64,000 nt of DNA. Source: Pseudomonas sp. G34. Its GTDB lineage: Bacteria; Pseudomonadota; Gammaproteobacteria; Pseudomonadales; Pseudomonadaceae. A program made the translations under genes and the position numbers. A model generated the notes under the pieces. It was not told where the DNA came from. It ran no database searches and saw only the letters and a program-made list of their open reading frames with translations. Where the stretch lies: positions 1-64,000 of the forward strand of contig NZ_JAVHZV010000023.1 of assembly GCF_031119625.1 (NCBI RefSeq), given 5' to 3'. The number at the start of each line of letters is the position of its first letter. Position 1 is the first letter of the stretch. Positions 44,456 to 56,300 of the stretch are shown piece after piece.

Positions 44456-46366
44456 CTATTGACGGATGGCGGGAAGTGACGCCGGCGCCACATTCAACTC
44501 TTTTTCAGGCGCGCTTACGCGTTCCGGCAAGGTCGGAACTGCTCTGCTGAGATCCTGCTCGGCGTAGCGCAATTGGCGCTCGCGTATGAAGTTGTATTTG
44601 CCTTCGGTCAGCTGGTTGGCGTGATCGAAGTCGTTGATGATCGTTGGTTTGATGAACACCATCAGGTTCTTCTTGGAAACTTCCTTACGATCACTGCGAA
44701 ACAGGCGCCCGATCACCGGTATCTTGGAGAAAAAAGGCACCCTGTCACCAGCGTCGCGAACCTCGTCGGAAATCAAACCACCCAGTACCAAGGTCATGTT
44801 GTCCTTGATCAGCACGCGAGTCTCGACGGAGCGTTTGTTGGTCACGATATCCGCTGCGCTCGTGTCGCTGCTGACACTGGATATTTCCTGATAGACGTTG
44901 AGAGTAACGGAGTCGCCCTCGTTGATTTGCGGCTTGATTTTAAGGGTGATACCCACGTCCTGACGCTCAATGGTCTGGAATGGATTGGTAGAGGGATTGG
45001 AGGCGCTGGTGGAGCTGCCAGTCACGAACGGCACGTTCTGACCCACCACGATCTTGCCTTCCTCGTTATCGAGGGTAACGAGATTGGGGGTGGACAGAAT
45101 GTTCATCGAGTCATCGGTGGAAAGCGCGCGTACCAAGGCTTGCAGCGATCCGTTGGTATAAAAGCCCAGGCTCAGCCCAGCATCGAGTTTGAGTGGGTTG
45201 GTGGGCAGGTTATCGATGGCGTTACCCTTTAGGGATGACTTGAAGCCCGCGAACGTCTTGCTGCCATCGGAAGTTTTCCACTGCACACCCAGCTCGTTGA
45301 CCTTGTTATCCGAGACTTCCACGATCACCGCTTCGACCAGCACCTGTGCGCGGCGGATGTCCAGCCGCTTAACGACGCCGTTAACCGTCTCCATGATGGC
45401 AGGTGGTGCGCTGATGATCAGGGCATTGGTGGTGTCATTGGCCTGAATAGATATGTCGGCGCTACTAATGCCAACATCCTTGTCCTGCTTTTGCAGGCTG
45501 GTGGCGACGTTTTGCAGAATTTGCGCCAGTTCGGAGGCCTTCAGGTAGTGCAGGTAGATCACCTGGGTGTCGCGAATGATGTTGCCTGGGCGGTCGAGAT
45601 TGGCAAGGACGTCACGTAGTTGCTGGCGTTTGCTCGGGTCTCCAGAGATGAGGATGCTATTTGTGCGCTCATCCACCGAAACACTCATCTTGCTTCCACC
45701 TTCAGGGCCACCGGCTTGCGGTACCAGCGTGCCAAGCATGGCCGACAATTCTTTGGCGTTGGCGAACTTCAGCGGAATGACATCTATCTCGAATTGGCCG
45801 GCACGGTCGATTTCTGCCACCAGCTTGAGCAACTGGTTGATGTTGGAGGCGCGGTCGGAAATGATCAGCGCATTGCTATCCGGGTAGGCTGCCAGATGAC
45901 CGACCTGAGGCACCATTGGCCGCAGAATGTTCACCAACTGGGTGGCTGGTACGTGATCGGTGCGGATGACCCGCACCACGAGCTGGTCGTCGTTGAGCGC
46001 GTCGTCCTCCACCAGGGGCACGCCAGTCTGCTTGGCATTGGCATCGGGGATGACCTTGACCGCATCTGCCGATTCGATCGCTGAAAAACCATGTACCTGA
46101 AGTACCGAGAGAAAAACGCGGTACGCTTCTTCCGGGGCCATGGATTCATTGGAAATAACCGTAACCTTGCCCGTCACACGCGGATCGATAATGAAATTCT
46201 TTCCGGTGGCTTTGGCAATCCACTCTATAAAGGAGCGAATATTGGTGTCTTGCATGTTGATGCGCACTTCGCCGCCGGATTGCGTTTCGGCTTCTTGAGC
46301 CCAGCTAATGGAGCTCACGCATACAGCGGTCAGCAACAACAGTTTCAGAGCGGTTTGAATCGACAC
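44456..46366 (-). CDS. gspD: type II secretion secretin GspD (XcpQ-like)
   Basis: Outer-membrane secretin of 636 residues from the GTG at 46366, which gives a clean signal peptide (SIQTALKLLLLTAVCVSSIS-WAQE). N0 domain VRINMQDTNIRSFIEWIAKA, N1-N3 repeats (FVxxL-type LKASELAQILQNVATSLQKQ), then the secretin core (VLVEAVIVEVSDNKVNELGVQW, VPFVTGSS, GLISDEVRDAGDRVPFFSKIPVIGRLF). Slightly shorter than P. aeruginosa XcpQ as I recall it. It lies 13 bp after gspC. Other secretion genes are not in the window. Confidence 0.92.
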   Translation of the reverse strand: MSIQTALKLLLLTAVCVSSISWAQEAETQSGGEVRINMQDTNIRSFIEWIAKATGKNFIIDPRVTGKVTVISNESMAPEEAYRVFLSVLQVHGFSAIESADAVKVIPDANAKQTGVPLVEDDALNDDQLVVRVIRTDHVPATQLVNILRPMVPQVGHLAAYPDSNALIISDRASNINQLLKLVAEIDRAGQFEIDVIPLKFANAKELSAMLGTLVPQAGGPEGGSKMSVSVDERTNSILISGDPSKRQQLRDVLANLDRPGNIIRDTQVIYLHYLKASELAQILQNVATSLQKQDKDVGISSADISIQANDTTNALIISAPPAIMETVNGVVKRLDIRRAQVLVEAVIVEVSDNKVNELGVQWKTSDGSKTFAGFKSSLKGNAIDNLPTNPLKLDAGLSLGFYTNGSLQALVRALSTDDSMNILSTPNLVTLDNEEGKIVVGQNVPFVTGSSTSASNPSTNPFQTIERQDVGITLKIKPQINEGDSVTLNVYQEISSVSSDTSAADIVTNKRSVETRVLIKDNMTLVLGGLISDEVRDAGDRVPFFSKIPVIGRLFRSDRKEVSKKNLMVFIKPTIINDFDHANQLTEGKYNFIRERQLRYAEQDLSRAVPTLPERVSAPEKELNVAPASLPAIRQ

Positions 46367-46379
46367 GGTGGGTACCCGA

Positions 46380-47078
46380 CTACTTGTTCTGCGCGAGTTT
46401 GCGCTGGATGTACTGTTGGTATGCAGTGGGCAAGTTCTGGTCGACGGCCGTTGATGCCACAGGCGGATTGCCTGCCGGGGCTTGTGCGATAACTTCGTTG
46501 TCATTGTTTTTATTCATTACCGGAGCGGCGTCCGCTTGTTGCACTGTTGGAAGTGGGCTGCCAATCGAATCTCCGCCAGGCATTTCTCCAAACCCTTTGA
46601 AGCTGATCTGTTCAAGTTTTCCGTTACGTTTCAGCGTGATGCGATGGCTCTCGATGCTCTGTACGACAATGCCGGGACGTGCTTCCTCGCCGGGCTTGAG
46701 CATCATGGTGCGATCCCCGTCTTCCAGAATCACGGAGCTTTGCGCAGCGTGCGCCATGAAAAAGATCGCGGAGACTTGCAGGTTGAGATTACTTTCCGGA
46801 AGTTTTTCAACTGGTTGGGCGTCCACATCGGCATCACTACTTCCTGCGCCAAATAAACCTAACAACGAACTACTAGGTTTGCTGCTTTCGGCCGAGGTGG
46901 TTATTGGTGCGCCTGAGGCAGCGCTGGACAGGGGGGGCTGGTTTTTAAAACCACGGAAAAACTCCATGGTCTGCCAAGTCAGTGAGGCCAGCATGGCAAC
47001 TAAAAGCAAAGCCAGTACGCACAACCGAGCGCTCCGGATCGCAAGGATTTGGGTCGCGCGCGCTATTAATATGGCCAT
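46380..47078 (-). CDS. gspC: type II secretion inner-membrane protein GspC (XcpP-like)
   Basis: A 232-residue bitopic protein: N-terminal helix (LCVLALLLVAMLASLTW), Pro/Ser-rich periplasmic linker, then the homology region (LNLQVSAIFFMAHAAQSSVILEDGDRTMMLKPGEE... GIVVQSIESHRITLKRNGKLEQI). It connects the inner-membrane platform to the secretin encoded next. The ATG at 47078 is preferred (GGGA 9 bp upstream); 47084 is also possible. Divergent from the giant secreted-protein gene. Confidence 0.9.
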   Translation of the reverse strand: MAILIARATQILAIRSARLCVLALLLVAMLASLTWQTMEFFRGFKNQPPLSSAASGAPITTSAESSKPSSSLLGLFGAGSSDADVDAQPVEKLPESNLNLQVSAIFFMAHAAQSSVILEDGDRTMMLKPGEEARPGIVVQSIESHRITLKRNGKLEQISFKGFGEMPGGDSIGSPLPTVQQADAAPVMNKNNDNEVIAQAPAGNPPVASTAVDQNLPTAYQQYIQRKLAQNK

Positions 47079-47311
47079 TGTCATTCGTCCCTGTGATGGC
47101 GTGGCAATACTATCTGTCGCCGATATCAAGCGCAAAGAGCGCGTTGAGGTTGGGCGGCGATTCGCTGATTTACACGCACTGCATCACGTTTTTTTCGAAT
47201 AATGTCATTTTGGCATTTGTAATGGCTTGAAATGGTTTGAGCGCCTGTATAGCATCTCGCCATCGTAAAGGCTGAGTCTATCAGCAGCCTTGTGATCGAT
47301 GCACAAATTAA
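47079..47311. promoter_or_regulatory. divergent promoter region, gspC versus giant gene
   Basis: 233 bp, AT-richer than the surroundings. It contains a tandem 10-bp repeat (AATGGCTTGA, AATGGTTTGA, 47221-47240). The only promoter-like pair for the giant gene is TTGAAA (47227) and TATAGC (47248), with a short 15-bp spacer, so the call is weak. Confidence 0.35.
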
Positions 47312-50300
47312 ATGGAACTTAACGCGAACATGCTGCACGGATGCTGCTCTCTCGGGTTTCGCCGCACGCTTGCTGCACTCTTTGTGCTGGCTTCGTCGGG
47401 CGCGTTCGCCGAGGCGGAATTCGATATTCGCACCGCCGCAGCTCTGGGTTCCGCCGGTAGTGCCAGCGATTATGTCCTGGCTGTTACTGATTGCCGGCAG
47501 CTCGCCGAAGTCACCATTGACGCCACTTCCCAACGCTTGCTGCCGATCGACGCTGCTCGTGACAGCAGCGCACCCAACAGCTGCTCGTTCAACTTTCGCA
47601 TCGACGGCGCCACTGCACTGCAACCGGCGGTAAAGCTGAAGTTTGCCGATGGCACGCAGCAGGATTACAGCGAAACCTTCCAGCAGGAGCGTCAGGCGCC
47701 GGAGCTGCAACTGACCCAGCTGGCCATCGAGTCCAGTGAGGGCGGGCAGTTCCTGGTGGCCAGTTTCGATGCCGCCGACGATGTCGACCTCAGCTACGTC
47801 AGCTTCACCCTTACCGGCCTGCGCGCCTCTGACCTACGTGCAGCGGGTGGTGTGGTCAGTCGCGCAGAGCAGACCGCGTTCCTGCGCATGCCGCAGGGCG
47901 CTCGCGTGTTTCCGCGTACCGATGGCCAGCGTTCCTACACCTTGCGTCAGCGTCTGGATCAGCCGCTGTCTGCCGACGAAGTTGCGCGCAACGCCCTAGT
48001 GATGGTGCAGGCCGTGGCGGTGGACGCCTCGGGTAACCAGAACAGTTACTCCGATATCCGTTTTATCGGCGACAACGTCGACGAAGCTGCCCGCTCCATC
48101 AGCGTGCATCCCGACCGCTTGCTGTTCAGTGATGCCTTGCAGTCAGCGCGGCTGGTGCCGGAAGTGGACTTCGAATTCCGTGGTGTCACGCCCCTGGCAG
48201 GTCTGGGAACGGGCGTAAGTTATCGCTCTGGTGATACCAGCAAGGTCTGGGTCAGCGCTGAAGGTGTGGTCTACCCTCTCGCAGAGACCGCTGGTCAGGC
48301 GGTTTCCGTGTATCTGAGCTACCCGGGGCTGGCGGAAATCAGCCTGCCGGTGAATGTCGACTTCACCCGCAAATTGGTCAGCCTGCGCTACGAAGGCCAA
48401 GCGGCCGGCCAGCCGCTGGTGCTCCCACGCCTGAACGGCTTCCAGAGCCTGCCGAGTCTGATCGCGGTGTTCGATGACGGCAGCGAAGCCCCGCTCGCCG
48501 ATAGCCTGGCGGTGGAGCTGACACTGCCCGCTGGCAGCGACGGCGTGCTGGAGCGCAACGCCCAGGGTCAGTTGCTGGCCCGCGCGCAGATCCCTGCCAG
48601 CAGCCCGCTGACCCTGCAGGCCCGCCTGCAGCGTTACCCGGAAATCGGTGTCGACCTGCCGGTGGCCGCCGAAGACGCCGCGCCGACCGTTGAACTGCAA
48701 CCCGAAGCCACGATTGCCGTGGGTTCGGTGCTTGAACTGAGTGCCACTGCCAGCGATGACGTGGCAGTGAAAAGCGTCGAGTTCTGGCTGGACGACAACC
48801 TGGTCGGCCGACGCCTGAGCCCGCCCTATGCCCTTAGTCTGCCCATCGAGCAGGAGCTGGAAGGTCGCACCTTGCGCTTGCGTGCGGTGGCGTTCGACGG
48901 TACCGGGAAAAGTCAGAGCACCGCCGAGCGCCCGGTAAAAGTGGTGGCCAAAGCCAATCCGCAAGTACCGGAGTTTGTCTTCGAAGCCCCGGTCGATGCC
49001 CAGCGCGTGATCGAGAACAGCCCGTTACGCGCGGTTATCGCGGTCAACCTCGGCACCCTGCCGGACATCGAATACCAGAGCGGCATCAGCCTGGTGGAGT
49101 ACTTCCTTGACGGCCGCAAAGTGGGCGAAACCTCGTTCCCGGCCTTCGAGCAGCGGCCGCAGCAGGCCAACCCGAAAAAGATCGATATGGTCGAGATCTG
49201 GCAGGCGACCTTACAGGTGCCGGAGATTTCCGTACGGGAAACCAGCATTGGCCTGTCCGCCCGCGTGCATGCTTCCAATGGCGGCGTTACCGACGCCCCG
49301 GCCCGGCTGCTGCGCATTCTGGAAAATCAGAAGCCGATTGCCCGTATCACTCAGCCAGCCGCCGGCAGCATCGCCACGGTCGGCCAGACCATGGCCATCA
49401 CCGTCGAGGCGTCCGACGACACCCTGGACGCCGGCACCGATATCTTCCTGCAAGTGAACGGTACGGAAGCCGGCGCCTACCGCCACGTTGTGGATAACTT
49501 CGACGGCAACGCCTTTGGCCTGCGCAGCACCAGCCATACCTTCCAGTTGCCGATCAAGCCCGAGTGGCTGGGTCGCACTCTGGAGCTGCGCGCTCAGGCG
49601 GTCGACCTGCACCAGCAGAGCAACCTGTCCGAGCCGCTGCTGCTGCCGGTCAAGGGCGATCAGGCGCCAACGGTGTCGTTGAGTTATCCGGTGGAGGGCG
49701 CCCATCTGGTGTCCGGCCAGCCAGTGGAATTCCGCGCCAACGCCACCGATGACCTGGGGCTGCGCCAGGTTGACTTCTATGTAAACGACAAGCTGATCGG
49801 CAGCGACCTGCGCGCGCCGTATAGCGTGGTGTATCAGGCTCCGCCAGGTGTGGAGAGCGAAACCCCGCTGGTGCTGCACGCCATCGCCACCGATAGCGCC
49901 GCCCAGACCGCGCGCAGCCCGTCGGTGAATGTGACCCTGGGTAAAGACGAAGACGACCCGGTGCTGAACCTGGCCTCGCCGGCCATCAGCGTCAGCGACG
50001 CCGGGCAAGACCTGGCGCCCGTGGTGGAAAACAGCACCTTTGTGCTCAAGCTCACCGGTTACGACAACGTGGGCGTCGAGCGCCTGGAGCTCTACGGTGT
50101 GGTCAAGGAGGCCGGCGTTGGCTATCGCCTGACCGGCAATCTCAATGATCGCCTGAGCAGTGTCGATGGTGACCTCACCGTGCAACAGATTCCTGGCGCG
50201 CTGAAAGCCTATTCGACGATCAAGGTGGTTTCCGCTCCCACATTCAAGCGCCTGGATGGCGTGCGCTACGACCGCTACCCGATCCGTGCCGTGGCCACCG

Positions 50301-53300
50301 ATGGCACCGGCAACGACAGCGAACTGCAAGTGCTGATCGGTGTGGGTGCCGACAGCAAGCCGGAAGTGCGCGCCCTCAGCCCGACCCAGGGCAGCCTGTA
50401 CAGTCAGGACACCCTGAATGTCGATGTGGTAGCCCGCGACGACCGTGCCGTGCATGCCCTGGAAGCCAGCCTATGGGCCGCAGGCGGCAGCACGCCGCTG
50501 TGGCAGAAACGCTTAGACCAGACCGCCGGCTTGATCCCTGGCCCGGAAACCGTCAACCGTCTGAGCATCGACCTCAAGTCGCTGAAACTGGCCAACCAGG
50601 AACGCCAGCTGCGCCTGAAAGTGGTTGCCGTGGACGACGTTGGTCAGCCCAGCGACAGCAAGGAGCTGGCAGTCAAAGTATTGGCCGATACCCTGGGGCC
50701 GCGCCTGGCGGTGATTTCGCCGACCCAGGGCGCGTCGCTGTACGCCGGCAACAAGGTAACGGTGAAACTGCGTGGCGTCGATGACACCAAGCTGGTCAGC
50801 CTGGCCGCGCTCAGCGCCGGCAAGACGCTGCACAGCCGCACCCTGACGAACGAGCAGCAAGCCGCTAGTTTCGACGACCAATTCGAATTCACCGTGCCGA
50901 GTGAAGGCGAAGAAGTGGTGATCGAGCTGCGCGGCGAAGACCAGTACGGCAACGGCGCCGCGCCGACCCTTTGGCGCTTCCCGCTGAGCAAAGACCTGCC
51001 GCCAGTGGTCAGCGTGCGTGCCCCGGCGCCGGGCGCGCGGCTGTACGAAGGTGAAGCCTTTACCGCCCAGGTACTGGCCACCGACGACCGCAAAGTGACC
51101 AAGCTGGAGTTCTTCCAGCGCACCGGCGGCCAGACTCAGGTGCTCAAGACCATCGCCGGGGCGGACCTGGACAAAGCCGTCGGCGGCTATATCGGCGCCG
51201 CTCTGCGTGTACCGAATAAAGCCGCCGCCGACACCGCCATGGGCGTGCGCGCCACCGACAGTGCCGGGCAGGCCACCGAAGCACCGTTCGACCTGGAAAT
51301 CATCGACGACACCGAAGCGCCCACCCTGCAACTGAACAAACCAGCCGGTGATTTCAGTCTCGAGCCAGGCGCCAGTTTCGAACTGCAAGGCAGCGCGGGC
51401 GACAACCAGTGGGTGGACGCCATCGATGCGGTATTTATCGACCCGCAAAGCAAAGAAGAACACGCCGTGGCCTGGACCCTGTTCAGCCGCATGGATCGGG
51501 TGGAGACCGTCAAGGTGCCGAACCCCGGTACCTTGGGCGCGGTGCTGGTGGGCCAGCGTTTCTATGCAGATTTCGAAGCTCGCCTGCGCCTGACCCCGGA
51601 GCTCACCCGCCGTTATTCCGGCAAGGTGCTGCAACTGGTGCTGCGCGCCCGTGACCGTGGCGTCAACGAAACCCGTTCGCCGCCAATCAATGTCACCGTA
51701 TTGGCTGACGACAAAGGCCCGCAGATCAATATTCAACAACCGCTCGAGCGCCTGTTCGACCGGCAGGAAACCCAGTTGCAGGTCAACCTCAAGGACGACA
51801 CTGTCGTCGCTTCCTATGAAGTGCGCCTGCTCGATGACGATGGCCGTAACGAAGTGCTGGCCCAGGCCACCGGCCTGAGCGAAGCCGAAGTCAATGTGCC
51901 GGGCAGCGGCGTGAAAGAAATCGATATCGAGCGCTATCGTCCGCAAGCCGAGCCGATTGCCCTGACCCTGACCGTCAAGGCCACCGATCTGCTGGGCAAC
52001 GAGAGCCTGCAAACCAGGCGCATCCTGATTCAAAGCGACCAGCCACCCAAGCTGGCCTGGCGCGACGCCGCGCCATCGGCACAGCAGGAGCGCGGCCAGC
52101 CGCTGCGCGGCAGCCTGCAAGTAACCGATGACTACGAAAACAGCACCATCGAACACTTACTGGCATTCAGCTCCCTGCGCGATTTGAACACCGCTCGCCA
52201 GGCTAAAGGCCTGACCCTGAAAAAAGACAACCGCAACATTCCTCAATTGGCCTTTGACTACCCCGAAGCGGGCAGCTGGCAAGGCGCGCTGCTGTATAAC
52301 GAAAAAACCTTCCTCAGTGTCAGCAATGGCCGTCTGACCCTGCAGGGTGGCGAAGAGTCCAAAGCACCGCGCAGCCTGAAAGTGGGTGAGCAGACCAGCA
52401 GTTGGGAAGTGCAAACCTATTCGCGCAACCTCTGCCAGGTGCGCCCGGCCACCCATGAAGTGCAGGCCGTCAATGGTTTGCTCGATCTGCAAGCGCTGAC
52501 CACCAACGACACCACCCGTCTGGTGCTGCGCCCGCGCAGCGGCGCACCGGCCTTTATCCGCGAACTGCAATTCACCCTGCAGGAATCGGCTGCCGCTGAC
52601 GTCACCGCTGCCAGCGGGGCGCGCATGCCAGGCCGCTACGCCCTTAGCCTGTTGCTGCAAGACGGCACCGGCAGCGCGGCGCAAACCGCTTTCCTGCAGC
52701 TGGCGCGCAGCGGCAGCCAGAGGCAGGTCGAGCAGAGCTTCGCCACCCTGATGCCGGTACCGGTGGAAGCCCAGGGCACCAGCGTGACCCTGATTGGTTT
52801 TGCCACCGACCGTTTCTCCCACGAGCGCGGCGAACAACCCCTGAGCGTACTGCTGCAACAGCCGTTGAGCCTTGACGAACTGGCGCCAAGCGCGCGCCTG
52901 GTCAGCCCGGTGGCTGGCACCGTGGCCATCCCTATGCAGCAGCTGAACCTGAACCTCGCTTTCAGCGACGACAGCCTGGCGCTCAAAAGCCTGCGCCTGC
53001 TGGAAAACCGCAGCCGCACCGTACATGACCTGGGCGTGAGCTACGGCCAGACCAGCTGGCAAGTGCCGTACACCGTGCCGAAGGGTTTCACCAGCGGCGA
53101 GCTGGAATTGACCCTGATCGCCGAAGACTTCAGCGGCCGCAGCAGCGAACACAGCCTGATCTATCCGCTGCAAGCCAACGAAAAACCACAACTGACCTTT
53201 GCCGGTTTCAACACCTACTGGGTCAACGGCCACTACGAAAAAGCCCTGACCGACCCGGCGCGCATCAACTACGGTGAGTTTTGGGTCCGCATCAACGAAC

Positions 53301-56300
53301 GCTTCCGTCTCGACACCACCCTGCGTGACGACGCCGGCCTGGCGGCCTATCGCATCGTGCGTCTGAAACGCGATGGCAGTGTGGCGGCGGTGGTCTACGA
53401 ACGCAGCTTCCAGGTCAACTGCCCGACTGCGCCGCCGTTGGTGGCCGAAGACAAGACCGAAGTACTGTTCGACCAGACCGAACCGACCGAATACCGTCTG
53501 GAACTGACCGACACCTACGGCAACCTGGCCGAACGTACCTTCCTGGTTCACCCGCTGACCAACGTGGTACCGGAAGTACGTATCACCGCGCCGGCTGAAG
53601 ACCAGGAAATCGTTGCCGGAACCTTCCGCATCCGCGTTGGGCTGGTGGCCGCCGATGATCGTCTGCTCACTGATTCGCGCCTGAAAGTATTCGCCAACGG
53701 CGTACCGCTGCCAGTGATGAGCTCGGCGGCTGGCGCAACTGGTGGCGATCTGGTGGTGGACGCCGCGTTTGCCAGCATTCATGACAGCCTGCAGGCCAAC
53801 TACGACGCCAGCATTGCCGATGACTTTGGCCGCCGTAACAGCCCGTACGCGCTGCAACGCACCTTTGTGCTGGAAGTGCCCCAGGGCCTTATCCGTCATA
53901 ACGAGACCCTGAAACTCACCGCGCAGATCGAAGACTCCGACGGCGCCGTTGGCTTGTTCGGCCGGCAGATCAAGGTGATGGCTGACCAGATCAAGCCCGA
54001 GCCGCTGATCAAGCGCCCGGGGGTTGGTTTCGGCGCCCCTGAGGACAGCGACTTTACCGTGGCCTTCCAGGCCTACGACAACGTCAAGGTCAATCGCCTG
54101 ACCCTGGCGCGTGCCTATGGTGTGCTGAAAAACGATGGCACCTACGTCAAGCAGAACTTCACCCTTGTGCGCAGTATCGACGGCATCCCGGCCGACGACT
54201 ACGAGCCCGTCACCACGCTGAATATCGACACCCCCGAATACCACCAACTGATGCATGTCGACCGCCTGTTCACCATCTTGCAGGGCTTTGGTCTGGCCAG
54301 CAGCGATGTGAAACGGGTGGATGTGCTGCTCAGAGTCGAAGCCTTCGACGCTGCCAACAGCCAGGCCTACGAAGTGGGCTACCCGGTGCGTGTGGACGAG
54401 CGGCCGACTCTGGACGTGGCCGAGCCGGTCTCAGGCGCCAAGGTGGTGGAAGGCAACCCGCTGTACGTCAACGTCAAGGCGTTCGACGACGTGGGCATCG
54501 AATACGTCAATATCATCGCCACCTATGGCAATGGTCAGACCCCATATATCCAGCGCCTGCGTACCTCGCCGTACAACTTCATGGTGCCGGTGCCAGCCTT
54601 CGATAACGCCAACCCGGACGCCAACCGTATTCACCTGGCCATCGAGGCGGTGGACACCTATGGCGTGGCCCACAACGATCTCGACGCCCACCGTGCCGAA
54701 GAAAGCCTGGACGTGGAAATCATCCGCGACCAACTGCCGAGCGTCGTAATTGCTACGCCGAAAGACGGCGCTGAAAGCACCGAAGGCCAGTTGCTGCTGG
54801 TGGAGGTCAATGCCGTCGATGACGTCGGCGTGGACCGCGTGGTGCTGAACATCGCCGGCTATAAAGGTGGCGACCGCAGCCTTACCGATATGGTCTTCCC
54901 CTACGAATTCCTGGTGGAAGTACCCTACGGCCAGGCCGGCACCGACCTCAGCCTGACCGCCAGCACCCTGGAACGCCGCGCCGACGGCAAAGGCCGTAGT
55001 GTCAGCACCGCGCAGCCGGTGAAAGTGCGCGTGATCAAAGACACCAAAGCGCCGCAACTGACGGTGAAACTGCCGTTGGCCACCGGCGCCAGCGTGGCGG
55101 AAAAACGCAGCCTGCCTTACCAGCTGGAAGTGACAGACAACGTGCGCGTTGGCTCGGTCAGTCTCGGCCTGTACGCCGACCGCAACGGCGACGGCACCTT
55201 TGCCGACGACGAGCGCGTGGCCGACCGCCTGCTGCTCAGCGGCCCCTACATCGGCAACTTGCCGGTGGGCAGCATTGCCGACTACCTGGGCCGCACTACC
55301 GACCTGCCCGAATCGCTGCCCTTGCAGCTGCGCGTTACTGCCCGCGACCCGAGCGGCAACGAAGCCAAGGAAAATATCGGCGTCAATCTGCTGCGCAACC
55401 AGGCGCCGGAAGTGAACGCCATCAAGCTCCTGGACGCGCGCGGTTTTGCCATGGGCGATGTCACCGATCTCACCGAAGGCCGCGGCATTGTGGTGCAAGT
55501 GCAAGCCAGCGACGCCGAAGTGGGCGTGGACGCCGCTGCGCTCTATTACTCCATTGGCGCCGCCGGTGCCGAGCCGAAATTCCAGGCCCTGGGCGAAGAT
55601 TCCGCCGCGCCTTACCAGTTCCACTTCAAGGTTCCGACTGGCCGGGTTGACCAGGTGCTGCGCCTGCGCGCCAAGGCCCGTGACCTGGACGGCTACGAGT
55701 CGGGCTTCGTCGATCTGCCGGGCAGCATCAAGATCAAGGCCGACAAAGCGCCGAACGCACGCATCGTCAAGCCGGACAACGACAACGCGGTGGTGATCGA
55801 CGGCGAAGACGTCGAAGTGTTTGTTGAAGCCTTCGACGACCTCGGTCCGGAAGGCATCGACCACGTGACCTTCTATGTCAACGGCGTGCCGGTCTTCAGC
55901 ACCGAGCAGAGTTACGGTCAGCAGGTCGGCAGCCATGCCCAGGACCACGTGTACCGCGCGCTGATTGCCGCGCCAGCCGGGGTCAACGGTTTTACCGTGC
56001 AGGCCATCGCCTATGACGTGCTCGGCCAGGCCGGCGAGTCGCAGATCGTGCGCGTCGGCAAGCTGGAAGACACCGTGATACCACGCCTGGGCGTGCTCTA
56101 CCCGATTGATAAAGACGTGCTGACCATGGGCGAAAGTCTGCGTGCGGTGGTGTCCATCGAAGACATGGGCGGCGCTATCTCGGACGTCAGCATGCTGTGG
56201 AGCCGCGAGTACCAGACCGAGGACGGCGAATGGAAAGTCACCGACCAGTACCCGCTGAAACTGTTCCGCGATGACGGGCGCGCCAATGGCGACACCACGC